A stretch of 5,022 bases of DNA, taken from positions 1 through 5,022 of the forward strand of contig CALMAD010000382.1 of assembly GCA_937859105.1 (NCBI GenBank), given 5' to 3'. Position numbers and translations under genes: made by a program. Source of the DNA: an uncultured Propionibacteriaceae bacterium (GTDB lineage Bacteria > Actinomycetota > Actinomycetes > Propionibacteriales > Propionibacteriaceae). Shown in pieces: positions 1-5,022 of this stretch. Every line of letters starts with the position of its first letter. Positions within the stretch are counted from its first letter, which is position 1. The notes under the pieces were generated by a model. It saw only the letters and a program-made list of their open reading frames with translations. It was not told where the DNA came from and did not search any database.

Positions 1-20
1 TCCCTGTGGGCCGTCTGTGA
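1..20 (-). promoter_or_regulatory. PhoP-box-like direct repeat pair (left edge)
   Basis: Read on the minus strand this is TCACAGA, a 4-base spacer, then CCACAGG, two heptamers with an 11-bp period. The plus-strand 10-mer TCCCTGTGGG at 1-10 is identical to 2392-2401 in front of the response regulator gene. The spacing and sequence resemble the direct-repeat box TCACAGC-N4-TCACAGC known for the mycobacterial regulator PhoP. The site lies downstream of the two-component operon's terminator, so it probably serves a gene to the left of the window. It could extend further left, which cannot be seen. Confidence 0.4.
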
Positions 21-76
21 GAATCGGGACGCATTGTCGCCAACCTCCGGACGCCGAGGCACCCGGGGCCGGGACG

Positions 77-109
77 CAGAAACCCGCGTCCGGCAGGGCC
101 GAACGCGGG
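77..109 (-). terminator. Intrinsic terminator of the two-component operon
   Basis: On the minus strand, 19 bases after the kinase stop codon, CCCGCGTTCGG (109-99) and CCGGACGCGGG (93-83) form an 11-bp stem with one G-U wobble. The loop is 5 nt (CCCTG), and TTTCT follows directly. The U-tract is short, as is common in high-GC bacteria, but the stem is strong and the position is exactly where an operon end is expected. Confidence 0.8.
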
Positions 110-128
110 GGAGAGGGATGTTGAGCGC

Positions 129-1610
129 TCAGCCGGCGAGCGGCAGGGTGAGGGTGAACGTGCTGTGCCCGGGCGAGGAGTCCACGGCCGCCGAACCGCC
201 GTGCGCGGCCATGACGGCCTGGACGATCGCCAGCCCGAGCCCCGTGCTCGCGCCGCCCTTGCCCCGGCGCTGGCGGGAGGCGTCCGCGCGGGTGAAGCGC
301 TCGAAGACGCGGTCGCGGATCTCGGCGGGGATGCCGGGCCCGTTGTCGGCGACCGTGATGATCGCGGTGCCGTGCCCGGTGGACAACGTCGTGTAGACCG
401 ACGTGCCGGCCGGCGTGTGGGTGCGCGCGTTGGAGAGCAGGTTCGCGACGACCTGGTGGAGGCGGAAGTGGTCGCCGGAGACGATGACGTCCTCCTCGGG
501 GATGGACAGCGACCATTCGTGGTCGGGGCCGGCGACCTGGGCGTCCGAGACGGCGTCCGCGACGACGTCGTTGAGGTTCGTCGGGTGCTTCGCCACCGCG
601 GGGCCGGAATCGAGGCGGGCGAGCAGCAGGAGGTCCTCCACCAGCGCCGACATGCGCTCGGACTCGGACTCGATCCGATCCAGCGCGTGGGCCGTATCCT
701 CGGGTAGTTCGCTGCGGTTACGGCGGGTCAGCTCCGAATAGCCCTTGATGGACGCCAACGGGTTGCGCAGCTCGTGAGAGGCGTCCGCGACGAACTGCCG
801 CACCTTGGTCTCGGAGCGTTGCCGCGCGTCGAGCGCGCCCTCCACGTTGTCGAGCATGTGGTTGAACGCCAGCCCGACCTGGCCTACCTCGCTGCGCGGG
901 TTGGTGTCGGCCTGCGCCACCCGGACGGGCACGTTCACCTCGCCCCGGTCGAGCTCGAGGTTGGACACCTTTGTCGCGGTCGTCGCGAGGCGCTGCAACG
1001 GACGCAGGCTGGCGTCCACCACGCGCCGGGCGGCGACGATGGCGATGACGATCGCGAGCAGCGTCAGGGCGGCCGCCGCCACCGCGAGCGTGACGACGGG
1101 CGTCAGGTAGCCGCTCGTCGGCAACCCGACCACGACGAGGTTGTCGTCGGCGGACTCCTTCGCGATGACCCGGTAGGGGCCGAGCTTGTCGAGGACGATC
1201 GTCGTCGGCGTCCCGGTGGCCTGCACGTGCTTGAGTTGCCCCTGCACGGTGTCGCTCAGCAGGGACGGCCCCTTCTGCTGGGTCTGGATGATGCCGGTGC
1301 GCACCGTCGTGCCGGGATCGGAGCGCAGCGTGAAGTCGCCGTACTGGATGAACCCCGTCTGCCGGCCGAGCGGCCCCTCGTCGCCCACCCCCGGGCGCCG
1401 GTGGCTGTCGCCCGCGGCCTGGGACGCGTACGTGAGCAGTTGCTCGTCCGTCTGCCGCTCGAGGATGCCGTGGAGCGCGAGCGTCGTGAGCGCGCTCAGC
1501 GTGATCGCGATGATCGCCACGAGCGCGGAGACCCGCAGCACGAGTTGGCGGCTGAGGGTGCCCTTGCCCATGAGCCGCAGTGAGGGGGCCGACGGGGTGT
1601 CCGTCGTCAT
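129..1610 (-). CDS. Two-component sensor histidine kinase (HAMP-HisKA-HATPase)
   Basis: This 493-residue membrane sensor kinase autophosphorylates on histidine and passes the phosphate to the response regulator encoded just upstream. Visible in order are TM helix 1 (about 23-45), an extracytoplasmic sensor segment of about 120 residues (46-168), TM helix 2 (about 169-193), HAMP (194-266), the H-box SHELRNPL with phosphoacceptor His279, the N-box NLLSNA (390-395), the G1 box DNGPGIP (422-428), the F-box FERF (436-439) and the G2 box GLGLAI (457-462). The HAMP carries the elements LDRGEV and NPRSEVGQVG, which I associate with an actinobacterial kinase subfamily; it makes HAMP about 10 residues longer than usual. 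Asn at H+4 is compatible with phosphatase activity. The ATG overlaps the regulator's stop (ATGA), which fixes the start and suggests translational coupling. All catalytic boxes are intact. The stimulus cannot be read from sequence. A PhoR-like role is inferred from the partner. Confidence 0.95.
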   Translation of the reverse strand: MTTDTPSAPSLRLMGKGTLSRQLVLRVSALVAIIAITLSALTTLALHGILERQTDEQLLTYASQAAGDSHRRPGVGDEGPLGRQTGFIQYGDFTLRSDPGTTVRTGIIQTQQKGPSLLSDTVQGQLKHVQATGTPTTIVLDKLGPYRVIAKESADDNLVVVGLPTSGYLTPVVTLAVAAAALTLLAIVIAIVAARRVVDASLRPLQRLATTATKVSNLELDRGEVNVPVRVAQADTNPRSEVGQVGLAFNHMLDNVEGALDARQRSETKVRQFVADASHELRNPLASIKGYSELTRRNRSELPEDTAHALDRIESESERMSALVEDLLLLARLDSGPAVAKHPTNLNDVVADAVSDAQVAGPDHEWSLSIPEEDVIVSGDHFRLHQVVANLLSNARTHTPAGTSVYTTLSTGHGTAIITVADNGPGIPAEIRDRVFERFTRADASRQRRGKGGASTGLGLAIVQAVMAAHGGSAAVDSSPGHSTFTLTLPLAG

Positions 1611-2350
1611 GCCCCGGCCGGCTTCAGCATGTAGCCGGCGCCGCGGAGCGTGTGGATCATCGGGTCGCGCCCGGCGTCGATCTTCTTGCGCAGGTAGCTG
1701 ATGTACAGCTCGACGACGTTCGCCTGGCCGCCGAAGTCGTAGTTCCACACCCGGTCGAGGATCTGGGCCTTGCTCAGGACGCGGCGCGGGTTGCGCATGA
1801 GGTAGCGCAGCAGCTCGAACTCGGTCGCGGTGAGGCTGACGTCGTCGCCGGCGCGCGTGACCTCGTGGGAGTCCTCGTCGAGCGTGAGGTCGCCGACGAC
1901 GAGTTGGCTGGAGGGCCGGGCGGTGGTGGCGCCCGAGCGGCGCAGCAGGCCGCGGAGGCGGGCGATCAGCTCCTCGAGGCTGAACGGCTTGGTGACGTAG
2001 TCGTCGCCGCCGGCGGTGAGGCCGACGACGCGGTCGTCCACGGCGTCCCGGGCGGTGAGGAAGATCACCGGGACGTCGGGCTGCCCGGTGCGGATGCGGC
2101 GCATGACCTCGAGGCCATCGAAGTCGGGGAGCATCATGTCGAGCACGATGGCGTCCGGACGCACGCTGCGCGCCTCCTGCACCGCCGTCGATCCCGACCC
2201 GGCCGTCGTGACCTCCCAGCCCTCGTAGCGCATCGCCATCGAGAGAAGCTCGGTGAGGGACGCCTCGTCGTCGACCGCCAGGATGCGGATGGGGGTGCCG
2301 TCCGGCCGGGTCAACGGCTGGGCCTGGGGACGCTGTGCCTGCGATGTCAT
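1607..2350 (-). CDS. PhoP-like OmpR-family response regulator
   Basis: This is a 247-residue cytoplasmic transcription factor activated by the adjacent kinase. A 20-residue N-terminal extension precedes the receiver domain (about 22-138), which has the acidic pair Asp27/Asp28, phosphoacceptor Asp71 (in VLDMMLPD), Thr99 and Lys121 (in VTKPFSLEE). A winged-helix DNA-binding domain covers about 148-245, with the signature ending HTLRGAGYML. Segments such as GGDDYVTKPFSLEE, YDFGG and SYLRKKID closely match my recollection of mycobacterial PhoP, whose phosphoacceptor is also Asp71 after a similar extension. Family membership is secure. True orthology to phoP is inference, so I give no symbol. It is the first gene of the two-gene operon, and PhoP-box-like repeats lie 20-61 bases upstream of its ATG, so autoregulation is likely. 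No Shine-Dalgarno sequence precedes the ATG. There is no later Met before the receiver core, so this start is the best one. Confidence 0.95.
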   Translation of the reverse strand: MTSQAQRPQAQPLTRPDGTPIRILAVDDEASLTELLSMAMRYEGWEVTTAGSGSTAVQEARSVRPDAIVLDMMLPDFDGLEVMRRIRTGQPDVPVIFLTARDAVDDRVVGLTAGGDDYVTKPFSLEELIARLRGLLRRSGATTARPSSQLVVGDLTLDEDSHEVTRAGDDVSLTATEFELLRYLMRNPRRVLSKAQILDRVWNYDFGGQANVVELYISYLRKKIDAGRDPMIHTLRGAGYMLKPAGA

Positions 2351-2356
2351 GAGAAC

Positions 2357-2362
2357 ACTCTG
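2357..2362 (-). promoter_or_regulatory. Possible -10 element of the regulator gene
   Basis: The minus-strand hexamer CAGAGT fits the TANNNT pattern except for its first base, and it lies 6 bases before the ATG. Transcription starting at or next to the ATG would give a leaderless mRNA, which would explain the missing Shine-Dalgarno sequence and is common in actinobacteria. There is no convincing -35, as expected if the upstream repeats are activator sites. This is a weak call resting on position. Confidence 0.3.
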
Positions 2363-2369
2363 GCAGCAA

Positions 2370-2411
2370 GCTGTGAGCGCTGGCTGTCCCTTCCCTGTGG
2401 GTTTCCTGTGC
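2370..2411 (-). promoter_or_regulatory. PhoP-box-like operator array (four heptamers)
   Basis: Reading the minus strand towards the regulator gene, the heptamers are GCACAGG (2411-2405), CCACAGG (2400-2394), GGACAGC (2389-2383) and TCACAGC (2376-2370). Their spacers are 4, 4 and 6 bases. The first three are exactly 11 bp apart, one helical turn, as OmpR/PhoB-family dimers require. The fourth is identical to the mycobacterial PhoP half-site consensus TCACAGC. The array sits just upstream of, and partly within, the likely promoter, and also between divergent genes, so it could affect cobT too. The repeats are seen in the sequence; binding by the adjacent regulator is inferred. Confidence 0.6.
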
Positions 2412-2427
2412 GTCGGCGCATTTCAGG

Positions 2428-2453
2428 ACGCGCCGCGCCCGTCCGCGGCGCGT
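2428..2453. repeat. Perfect 10-bp inverted repeat, 6-nt loop
   Basis: ACGCGCCGCG (2428-2437) and CGCGGCGCGT (2444-2453) are exact reverse complements around CCCGTC. The element lies in the divergent intergenic region, upstream of both promoters. No T-tract follows on either strand, so it is not a canonical terminator. It could be part of a cobT 5' leader structure if transcription begins further left, or a protein site. GC-rich DNA yields such repeats by chance fairly often. Confidence 0.5.
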
Positions 2454-2479
2454 GGAAGGATGGCCCCCGCGCGCCGCCC

Positions 2480-2493
2480 GGCCCGGCCGGGCC
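2480..2493. repeat. 14-bp perfect palindrome in front of cobT
   Basis: GGCCCGGCCGGGCC is its own reverse complement and lies about 22 bases before the cobT ribosome binding site. It is composed only of G and C, in a segment that is almost entirely G and C, so chance is a realistic explanation. If real, it could be a regulator site or a leader hairpin. Confidence 0.35.
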
Positions 2494-2515
2494 CGCCTGA
2501 AGGCAGCATCGTCGC

Positions 2516-2523
2516 AGAAGGAG
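2516..2523 (+). promoter_or_regulatory. Ribosome binding site of cobT
   Basis: AGAAGGAG ends 5 bases before the ATG at 2529. It is the best Shine-Dalgarno sequence in the window and decides the start, although the reading frame stays open upstream to 2253. Confidence 0.85.
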
Positions 2524-2528
2524 TCGCC

Positions 2529-3560
2529 ATGTATTCCCCCGTCCCGCCGCCGAACGCGGAGGTCTACGCCGAGGCTCGTCGCCTCAGCGACGGCCAGGCG
2601 AAGCCGGTGGGCTCGCTCGGACGCCTCGAGCAGTTGGCCGCCTGGGTCGCGTCCTGCCAGGGGGAGTGCCCGCCGCGTCCGCTCGACGACGTCCGGACGG
2701 TCGTGTTCGCGGGCGACCACGGCGTCGCCGACCATGGCGTCTCCGCTTACCCGAAGGTGATCACGCCGACGATCTTCCGCGCGTTCCTCGCCGGCGAGGG
2801 CGGGGTGAGCGCGCTGGCCGCGTCGGTCGGCGTCCGGGTGAGCGTGTACGACCTGGGGGTGGACGCCGACCTGTCGGACGTTCCGGCTGAGCTGCGCGCC
2901 TACCGCGTCGGCCCCAGCCGGCCCTTCCAACTCGAGGACGCCCTGACCCTCGACGAGGCCGAACGCGCGCTCGCCGCCGGCGACGAGATCGCCGCCGCGC
3001 AGATCGCCGACGGCGCCCAGTTGCTCATCGCCGGCGATGTCGGCATCGGCAACACGACGCCGTCCGCCGCGCTGATCGCCGCGACGTACGGGGTGGACGC
3101 CCGGGCGGTCACCGGCCGCGGCACCGGCATCGACGACGAGGCGCTGGCCCACAAGACCGCCCTCGTCAACGAGGGCGTGGCGCGCATCGGGGATCGCGCG
3201 GCCGACCCGGTGCAGCGGCTCGCCGCGCTCGGTTCGGCCGACATGGCCGCCGCGACGGGCTTCATGATCGGGGCGGCGCGCCGCGGCGTCCCCGTGCTGG
3301 TCGACGGGCTGATCGCCTGCGCCGAAGCCGTCATGGCCGAGTCGCTCGCGCCGGGGTCCGTCGCCTGGATGGCCGCCGGCCACCGCTCGCCCGAGCCGGG
3401 CTGCTCGTTCGCGCTCGAGCGGCTGGGCCTGGACCCGATCGTCGATCTGGGCATGCGGCTGGGGGAGGGGACTGGCGCGGTCGTGGCCGTCCCGATCCTC
3501 CGCGCGGCCGTCGTGGCCCTGCGCGAGATCGCCCAACTCGACGCGTTGGTCTCCGCATGA
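2529..3560 (+). CDS. cobT: Nicotinate-nucleotide--dimethylbenzimidazole phosphoribosyltransferase
   Basis: CobT transfers the phosphoribosyl group of nicotinate mononucleotide to 5,6-dimethylbenzimidazole, giving alpha-ribazole 5'-phosphate for the lower ligand of cobalamin; it is cytoplasmic. At 343 residues it has the family's usual length. Diagnostic segments are KPVGSLGRLE (25-34), AGDHGVADHGV (61-71), GDVGIGNTTPSAA (169-181), GRGTGIDDE (197-204), GFMIGAA (244-250), HRSPEPG (285-291) and MRLGEGTGA (309-317). Glu313 corresponds to the catalytic glutamate 317 of the Salmonella enzyme. Asp170 sits where Salmonella CobT has Glu174 (GELGMANTT), a conservative change that may be usual in actinobacteria. 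The ATG with AGAAGGAG five bases upstream fixes the start. The stop overlaps the cobS start by ATGA, so the two genes form a coupled operon. The 178-bp upstream gap shared with the divergent regulator shows no recognisable B12 riboswitch. Confidence 0.96.
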   Translation: MYSPVPPPNAEVYAEARRLSDGQAKPVGSLGRLEQLAAWVASCQGECPPRPLDDVRTVVFAGDHGVADHGVSAYPKVITPTIFRAFLAGEGGVSALAASVGVRVSVYDLGVDADLSDVPAELRAYRVGPSRPFQLEDALTLDEAERALAAGDEIAAAQIADGAQLLIAGDVGIGNTTPSAALIAATYGVDARAVTGRGTGIDDEALAHKTALVNEGVARIGDRAADPVQRLAALGSADMAAATGFMIGAARRGVPVLVDGLIACAEAVMAESLAPGSVAWMAAGHRSPEPGCSFALERLGLDPIVDLGMRLGEGTGAVVAVPILRAAVVALREIAQLDALVSA

Positions 3561-4378
3561 GCGCCGCCGAGCAGCCGACGCCCGGCCAGCCGGGCGCGCA
3601 CGAGCACCAGGACGCCCTCCGCGACGGCTGGCGCCTCGCGTTCGGCACGCTGACGCTGATCCCGGTCAAGCCGCCGGTCGCCGTGACCCGCGAGGTCGCG
3701 GGCGTCGCGATGGCGGTCGCCCCGCTGGCCGTCCTGCCGGTGGCGGCCGCGGCGTCCCTGGTGGGGGCGTTGCTGGCCCTGCTGGGCGTCCCGGAGCTGG
3801 CCGTGGGGCTGATCGTCGTCGGCGCCCTGGCCGCCGGCACCCGCTTCATCCACGCGGACGGCCTCGCCGACACCGCCGACGGGCTCGGCGCGTCGTTCGA
3901 TCGGGCGCGTGCGCTCGACGTGATGCGCACCGGGGACGTCGGCCCGATGGGCGCGACGACGCTCATCCTCGTGCTCGGCGCGCAGGCGGCCTGCGCGGGC
4001 GCGTTGCTGCGGACGCCCGCCGGCTGGGTCCTGCTCGCGCTCGCCCTGGCCGGGTCGCGGGCGGCGCTGGCCGTGGGGACGCGGCGAGGCGTCCCGGCCG
4101 CGCGTCCGGAGGGCCTGGGCCAGGCGGTGGCCGGATCGCTGCCGCTCGAGCGTTGCCTCGTCGTCTGGGGGTGCCTCGGGCTGCTGATCACCCTGGTCGG
4201 CGCGTTGACGGGGCTGCCGTGGTGGCAGGGCCTCCTCGCGGTGCTGGCTGCGGCCGGGGCCTCCGTCGGCGGCGTCTGGTGGGCCCGACGACGCCTGGGC
4301 GGCATCACTGGCGACGTGCTGGGCGCCCTCGTGGAGGTCACGGCCCTCGTGTTGCTGGTGGCGCTGGCTGCCGTGTGA
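3557..4378 (+). CDS. cobS: Adenosylcobinamide-GDP ribazoletransferase (cobalamin synthase)
   Basis: CobS is an integral membrane enzyme that condenses adenosylcobinamide-GDP with alpha-ribazole (or its phosphate, the CobT product), releasing GMP and completing the nucleotide loop of cobalamin. The 273-residue protein has a hydrophilic N-terminus (1-25), then several hydrophobic helices. The family signature HADGLADTADGLG spans 99-111; its Asp-rich residues are thought to bind metal and substrate. GDVGPMG (126-132) and RRRLGGITGDVLGA (244-257) are the other conserved blocks. Helices are visible at about 46-73, 79-97, 133-152, 156-175, 201-220, 224-243 and 255-273. Length is slightly above the usual 250 or so because of the N-terminal tail. 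No Shine-Dalgarno sequence precedes the ATG; translation is probably coupled to cobT through the ATGA overlap. CobU/CobP, which makes the GDP-activated partner, is not in the window. Confidence 0.95.
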   Translation: MSAAEQPTPGQPGAHEHQDALRDGWRLAFGTLTLIPVKPPVAVTREVAGVAMAVAPLAVLPVAAAASLVGALLALLGVPELAVGLIVVGALAAGTRFIHADGLADTADGLGASFDRARALDVMRTGDVGPMGATTLILVLGAQAACAGALLRTPAGWVLLALALAGSRAALAVGTRRGVPAARPEGLGQAVAGSLPLERCLVVWGCLGLLITLVGALTGLPWWQGLLAVLAAAGASVGGVWWARRRLGGITGDVLGALVEVTALVLLVALAAV

Positions 4379-4390
4379 GCCGGTCGCTCG

Positions 4391-4412
4391 GTCAGGCGCC
4401 CTTCACCCTGAC
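4391..4412. repeat. Weak hairpin downstream of cobS
   Basis: GTCAGG (4391-4396) and CCTGAC (4407-4412) can pair as a 6-bp stem with a 10-nt loop, 12 bases after the cobS stop. No T-tract follows, so it is at best a poor or factor-assisted terminator. Nothing stronger is visible between cobS and the next gene. Confidence 0.25.
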
Positions 4413-4437
4413 GGTGGCTCGATACGGGCGATCGTGT

Positions 4438-4443
4438 CACAAT
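4438..4443 (+). promoter_or_regulatory. Possible -10 element upstream of the last gene
   Basis: CACAAT has the A and final T of the TANNNT pattern and lies in the only moderately AT-rich patch of the 135-base gap after cobS. A start near 4450 would give a leader of about 64 bases to the GTG at 4514. No good -35 is seen 16-19 bases upstream. The gene could instead be read through from cobS. Confidence 0.25.
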
Positions 4444-4505
4444 GGCACGTGGACCTATGGCCCGGGGAAGCCCACCCCCGGTGTCGCAACAGCATCTCGG
4501 GGAGA

Positions 4506-4575
4506 TCGAAGAAGTGACGGAGAGCGATTCTGCGCGTCGGCGTCAGCCAGCCGACGCCGGTGACGACTTCTTCGA
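4506..4575 (+). promoter_or_regulatory. Nested inverted repeats enclosing the start of the last gene
   Basis: TCGAAGAAGT (4506-4515) and ACTTCTTCGA (4566-4575) are perfect reverse complements. They enclose a second perfect pair, GCGTCGGC (4534-4541) and GCCGACGC (4550-4557), with an 8-nt loop. In mRNA the outer stem would take in the spacer and the first two bases of the GTG at 4514, next to the ribosome binding site GGGGAG (4499-4504). Such a fold could restrain initiation. The repeats are seen; any regulatory effect is inferred. The outer arms encode Glu-Glu and Phe-Phe, so coding constraint could also have produced them. Confidence 0.4.
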
Positions 4576-5022
4576 ATCACTCTATCGTCCTGAGCCGCGC
4601 GTCGAGCGGTGTCCCGGCGATGAGCCGGACGCCTCCCCGGCGGCCGAGCCGACCACCAGCGAGCCGGACGCAGTCCGTCCGGCGCAGGCCGCGCCCGCGT
4701 CACCCGAACGCGCCGGTCAGCCGGCCGCGCGGCCCGAGCCCGCCGAGGACGACCCCGACGACACCCTGCGGCAGCCCGCCGTCGCCGGGCGCGCAGCCCC
4801 TGCGCCGGCGGAGGAGGGCGCAAGGCCGGCGGCCAGGCCCGCCGTCCTCGCCAGCGTGACCGTGGTGCTGACGGCGGTGGTCTTCCTCGGCTGGTACCTG
4901 CTGCTCGGGCCGGGGCGTCCGGCCGGGGTCGAGGCCAACGTCGTGCGGGACCCGGTGGCGGCCCAGCGCACGGGTGGCGCGACGGTTCCGTCGGGTCGGG
5001 GGGTCGGGGTGTCGGCCCCGGG
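4514..5022 (+). CDS. Unrecognised single-pass membrane protein, 3' end outside window
   Basis: I do not recognise this protein. The 169 visible residues start MTESDSARRR and include an aromatic patch, DDFFESLY (17-24). A long acidic, Pro/Ala-rich and probably disordered stretch (25-108) follows, then one hydrophobic helix (about 110-132, ending GWYLLLGPG), then a Gly/Val/Arg-rich segment that runs off the edge. Arginines before the helix and few charges just after it suggest an N-in topology with the C-terminal part outside. The GTG start is chosen because GGGGAG lies 9 bases upstream. In-frame alternatives are GTG 4481 (GGGGAAG 10 bases upstream) and ATG 4457 or 4442 (poor ribosome sites). 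It follows cobS by 135 bases on the same strand; no functional link to cobalamin is evident. Reading frame, GC-rich third positions and helix make it a likely real gene. The extracellular domain needed for naming is missing. Confidence 0.7.
   Translation, partial: MTESDSARRRQPADAGDDFFESLYRPEPRVERCPGDEPDASPAAEPTTSEPDAVRPAQAAPASPERAGQPAARPEPAEDDPDDTLRQPAVAGRAAPAPAEEGARPAARPAVLASVTVVLTAVVFLGWYLLLGPGRPAGVEANVVRDPVAAQRTGGATVPSGRGVGVSAP

Noticed and set aside
165..2500. Several plus-strand open frames opposite the kinase and regulator genes.
   Set aside because: They are Arg/Gly/Val-rich with no motifs or ribosome sites, and lie antisense to genes with all catalytic boxes intact.
2253..2528. A 92-codon N-terminal extension of cobT in the same open frame.
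   Set aside because: It would overlap the regulator gene and its promoter, is not CobT-like, and the ATG at 2529 has a strong ribosome binding site and gives the normal family length.
2351..2528. Cobalamin riboswitch upstream of cobT.
   Set aside because: No recognisable B12-box or conserved core segments are seen, and the space is too small for the full element plus a promoter.
1611..3536. The kinase reading frame stays open on the minus strand far upstream of the kinase start, across the regulator gene and antisense to cobT.
   Set aside because: The kinase start is fixed by the ATGA overlap. The upstream translation is low-complexity Arg/Gly/Ala-rich, typical of non-coding frames in GC-rich DNA, and two real genes occupy the same DNA.
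2900..4440. Long open frames on the minus strand opposite cobT and cobS.
   Set aside because: Their translations are Ala/Arg/Ser/Pro-rich without domains, whereas the plus strand carries clear CobT and CobS motifs throughout.
4455..4971. Minus-strand and alternative plus-frame open frames across the last 500 bases.
   Set aside because: They are Arg/Pro-rich without a convincing start or helix. The frame from 4514 has a ribosome site, a clear transmembrane helix and stays open to the edge.
1..5022. tRNA/rRNA genes, CRISPR array, insertion sequence or prophage elements.
   Set aside because: No spaced repeat array, transposase-like protein, terminal inverted repeats or structured RNA gene is visible; gene content and composition look uniform and chromosomal.

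Overview
The window is very GC-rich. Its protein families and short operons with 4-base start/stop overlaps point to a high-GC actinobacterium. The cobT-cobS pair and the style of the sensor kinase would fit Propionibacteriales or a relative, but that placement is inference and not proven by the window.

Left half (minus strand, reading leftwards from 2350 to 129): a complete two-component system. A PhoP-like OmpR-family response regulator (1607-2350) overlaps its HAMP/HisKA sensor kinase (129-1610) by ATGA. A clear intrinsic terminator (77-109) follows the kinase. The regulator has no good Shine-Dalgarno sequence. It is preceded by four CACAG-containing heptamers, three of them phased exactly 11 bp apart, that closely resemble the direct-repeat PhoP box of mycobacteria. 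A second pair of the same element, sharing an identical 10-mer, lies at the extreme left edge of the window (1-20). It may be an operator for whatever lies outside.

Middle (2351-2528): a 178-bp divergent intergenic region. It holds the putative operators, a perfect 10-bp hairpin, a 14-bp palindrome and a strong ribosome binding site for cobT. I see no cobalamin riboswitch signature.

Right half (plus strand): cobT (2529-3560) and cobS (3557-4378), again overlapping by ATGA. CobT activates the lower-ligand base to alpha-ribazole phosphate, and CobS joins that to adenosylcobinamide-GDP. Together they carry out the late nucleotide-loop assembly of cobalamin. After a 135-bp gap, the 5' part of an unrecognised gene (4514 to beyond the window end) encodes an acidic, Pro/Ala-rich cytoplasmic segment followed by one transmembrane helix. 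Its start codon lies inside a 10-bp inverted repeat that encloses a second hairpin.

The genes themselves belong to known families. The parts most worth a second look are the PhoP-box-like operator array and its copy at the left edge, the structured start of the last gene, and that gene's unknown identity.
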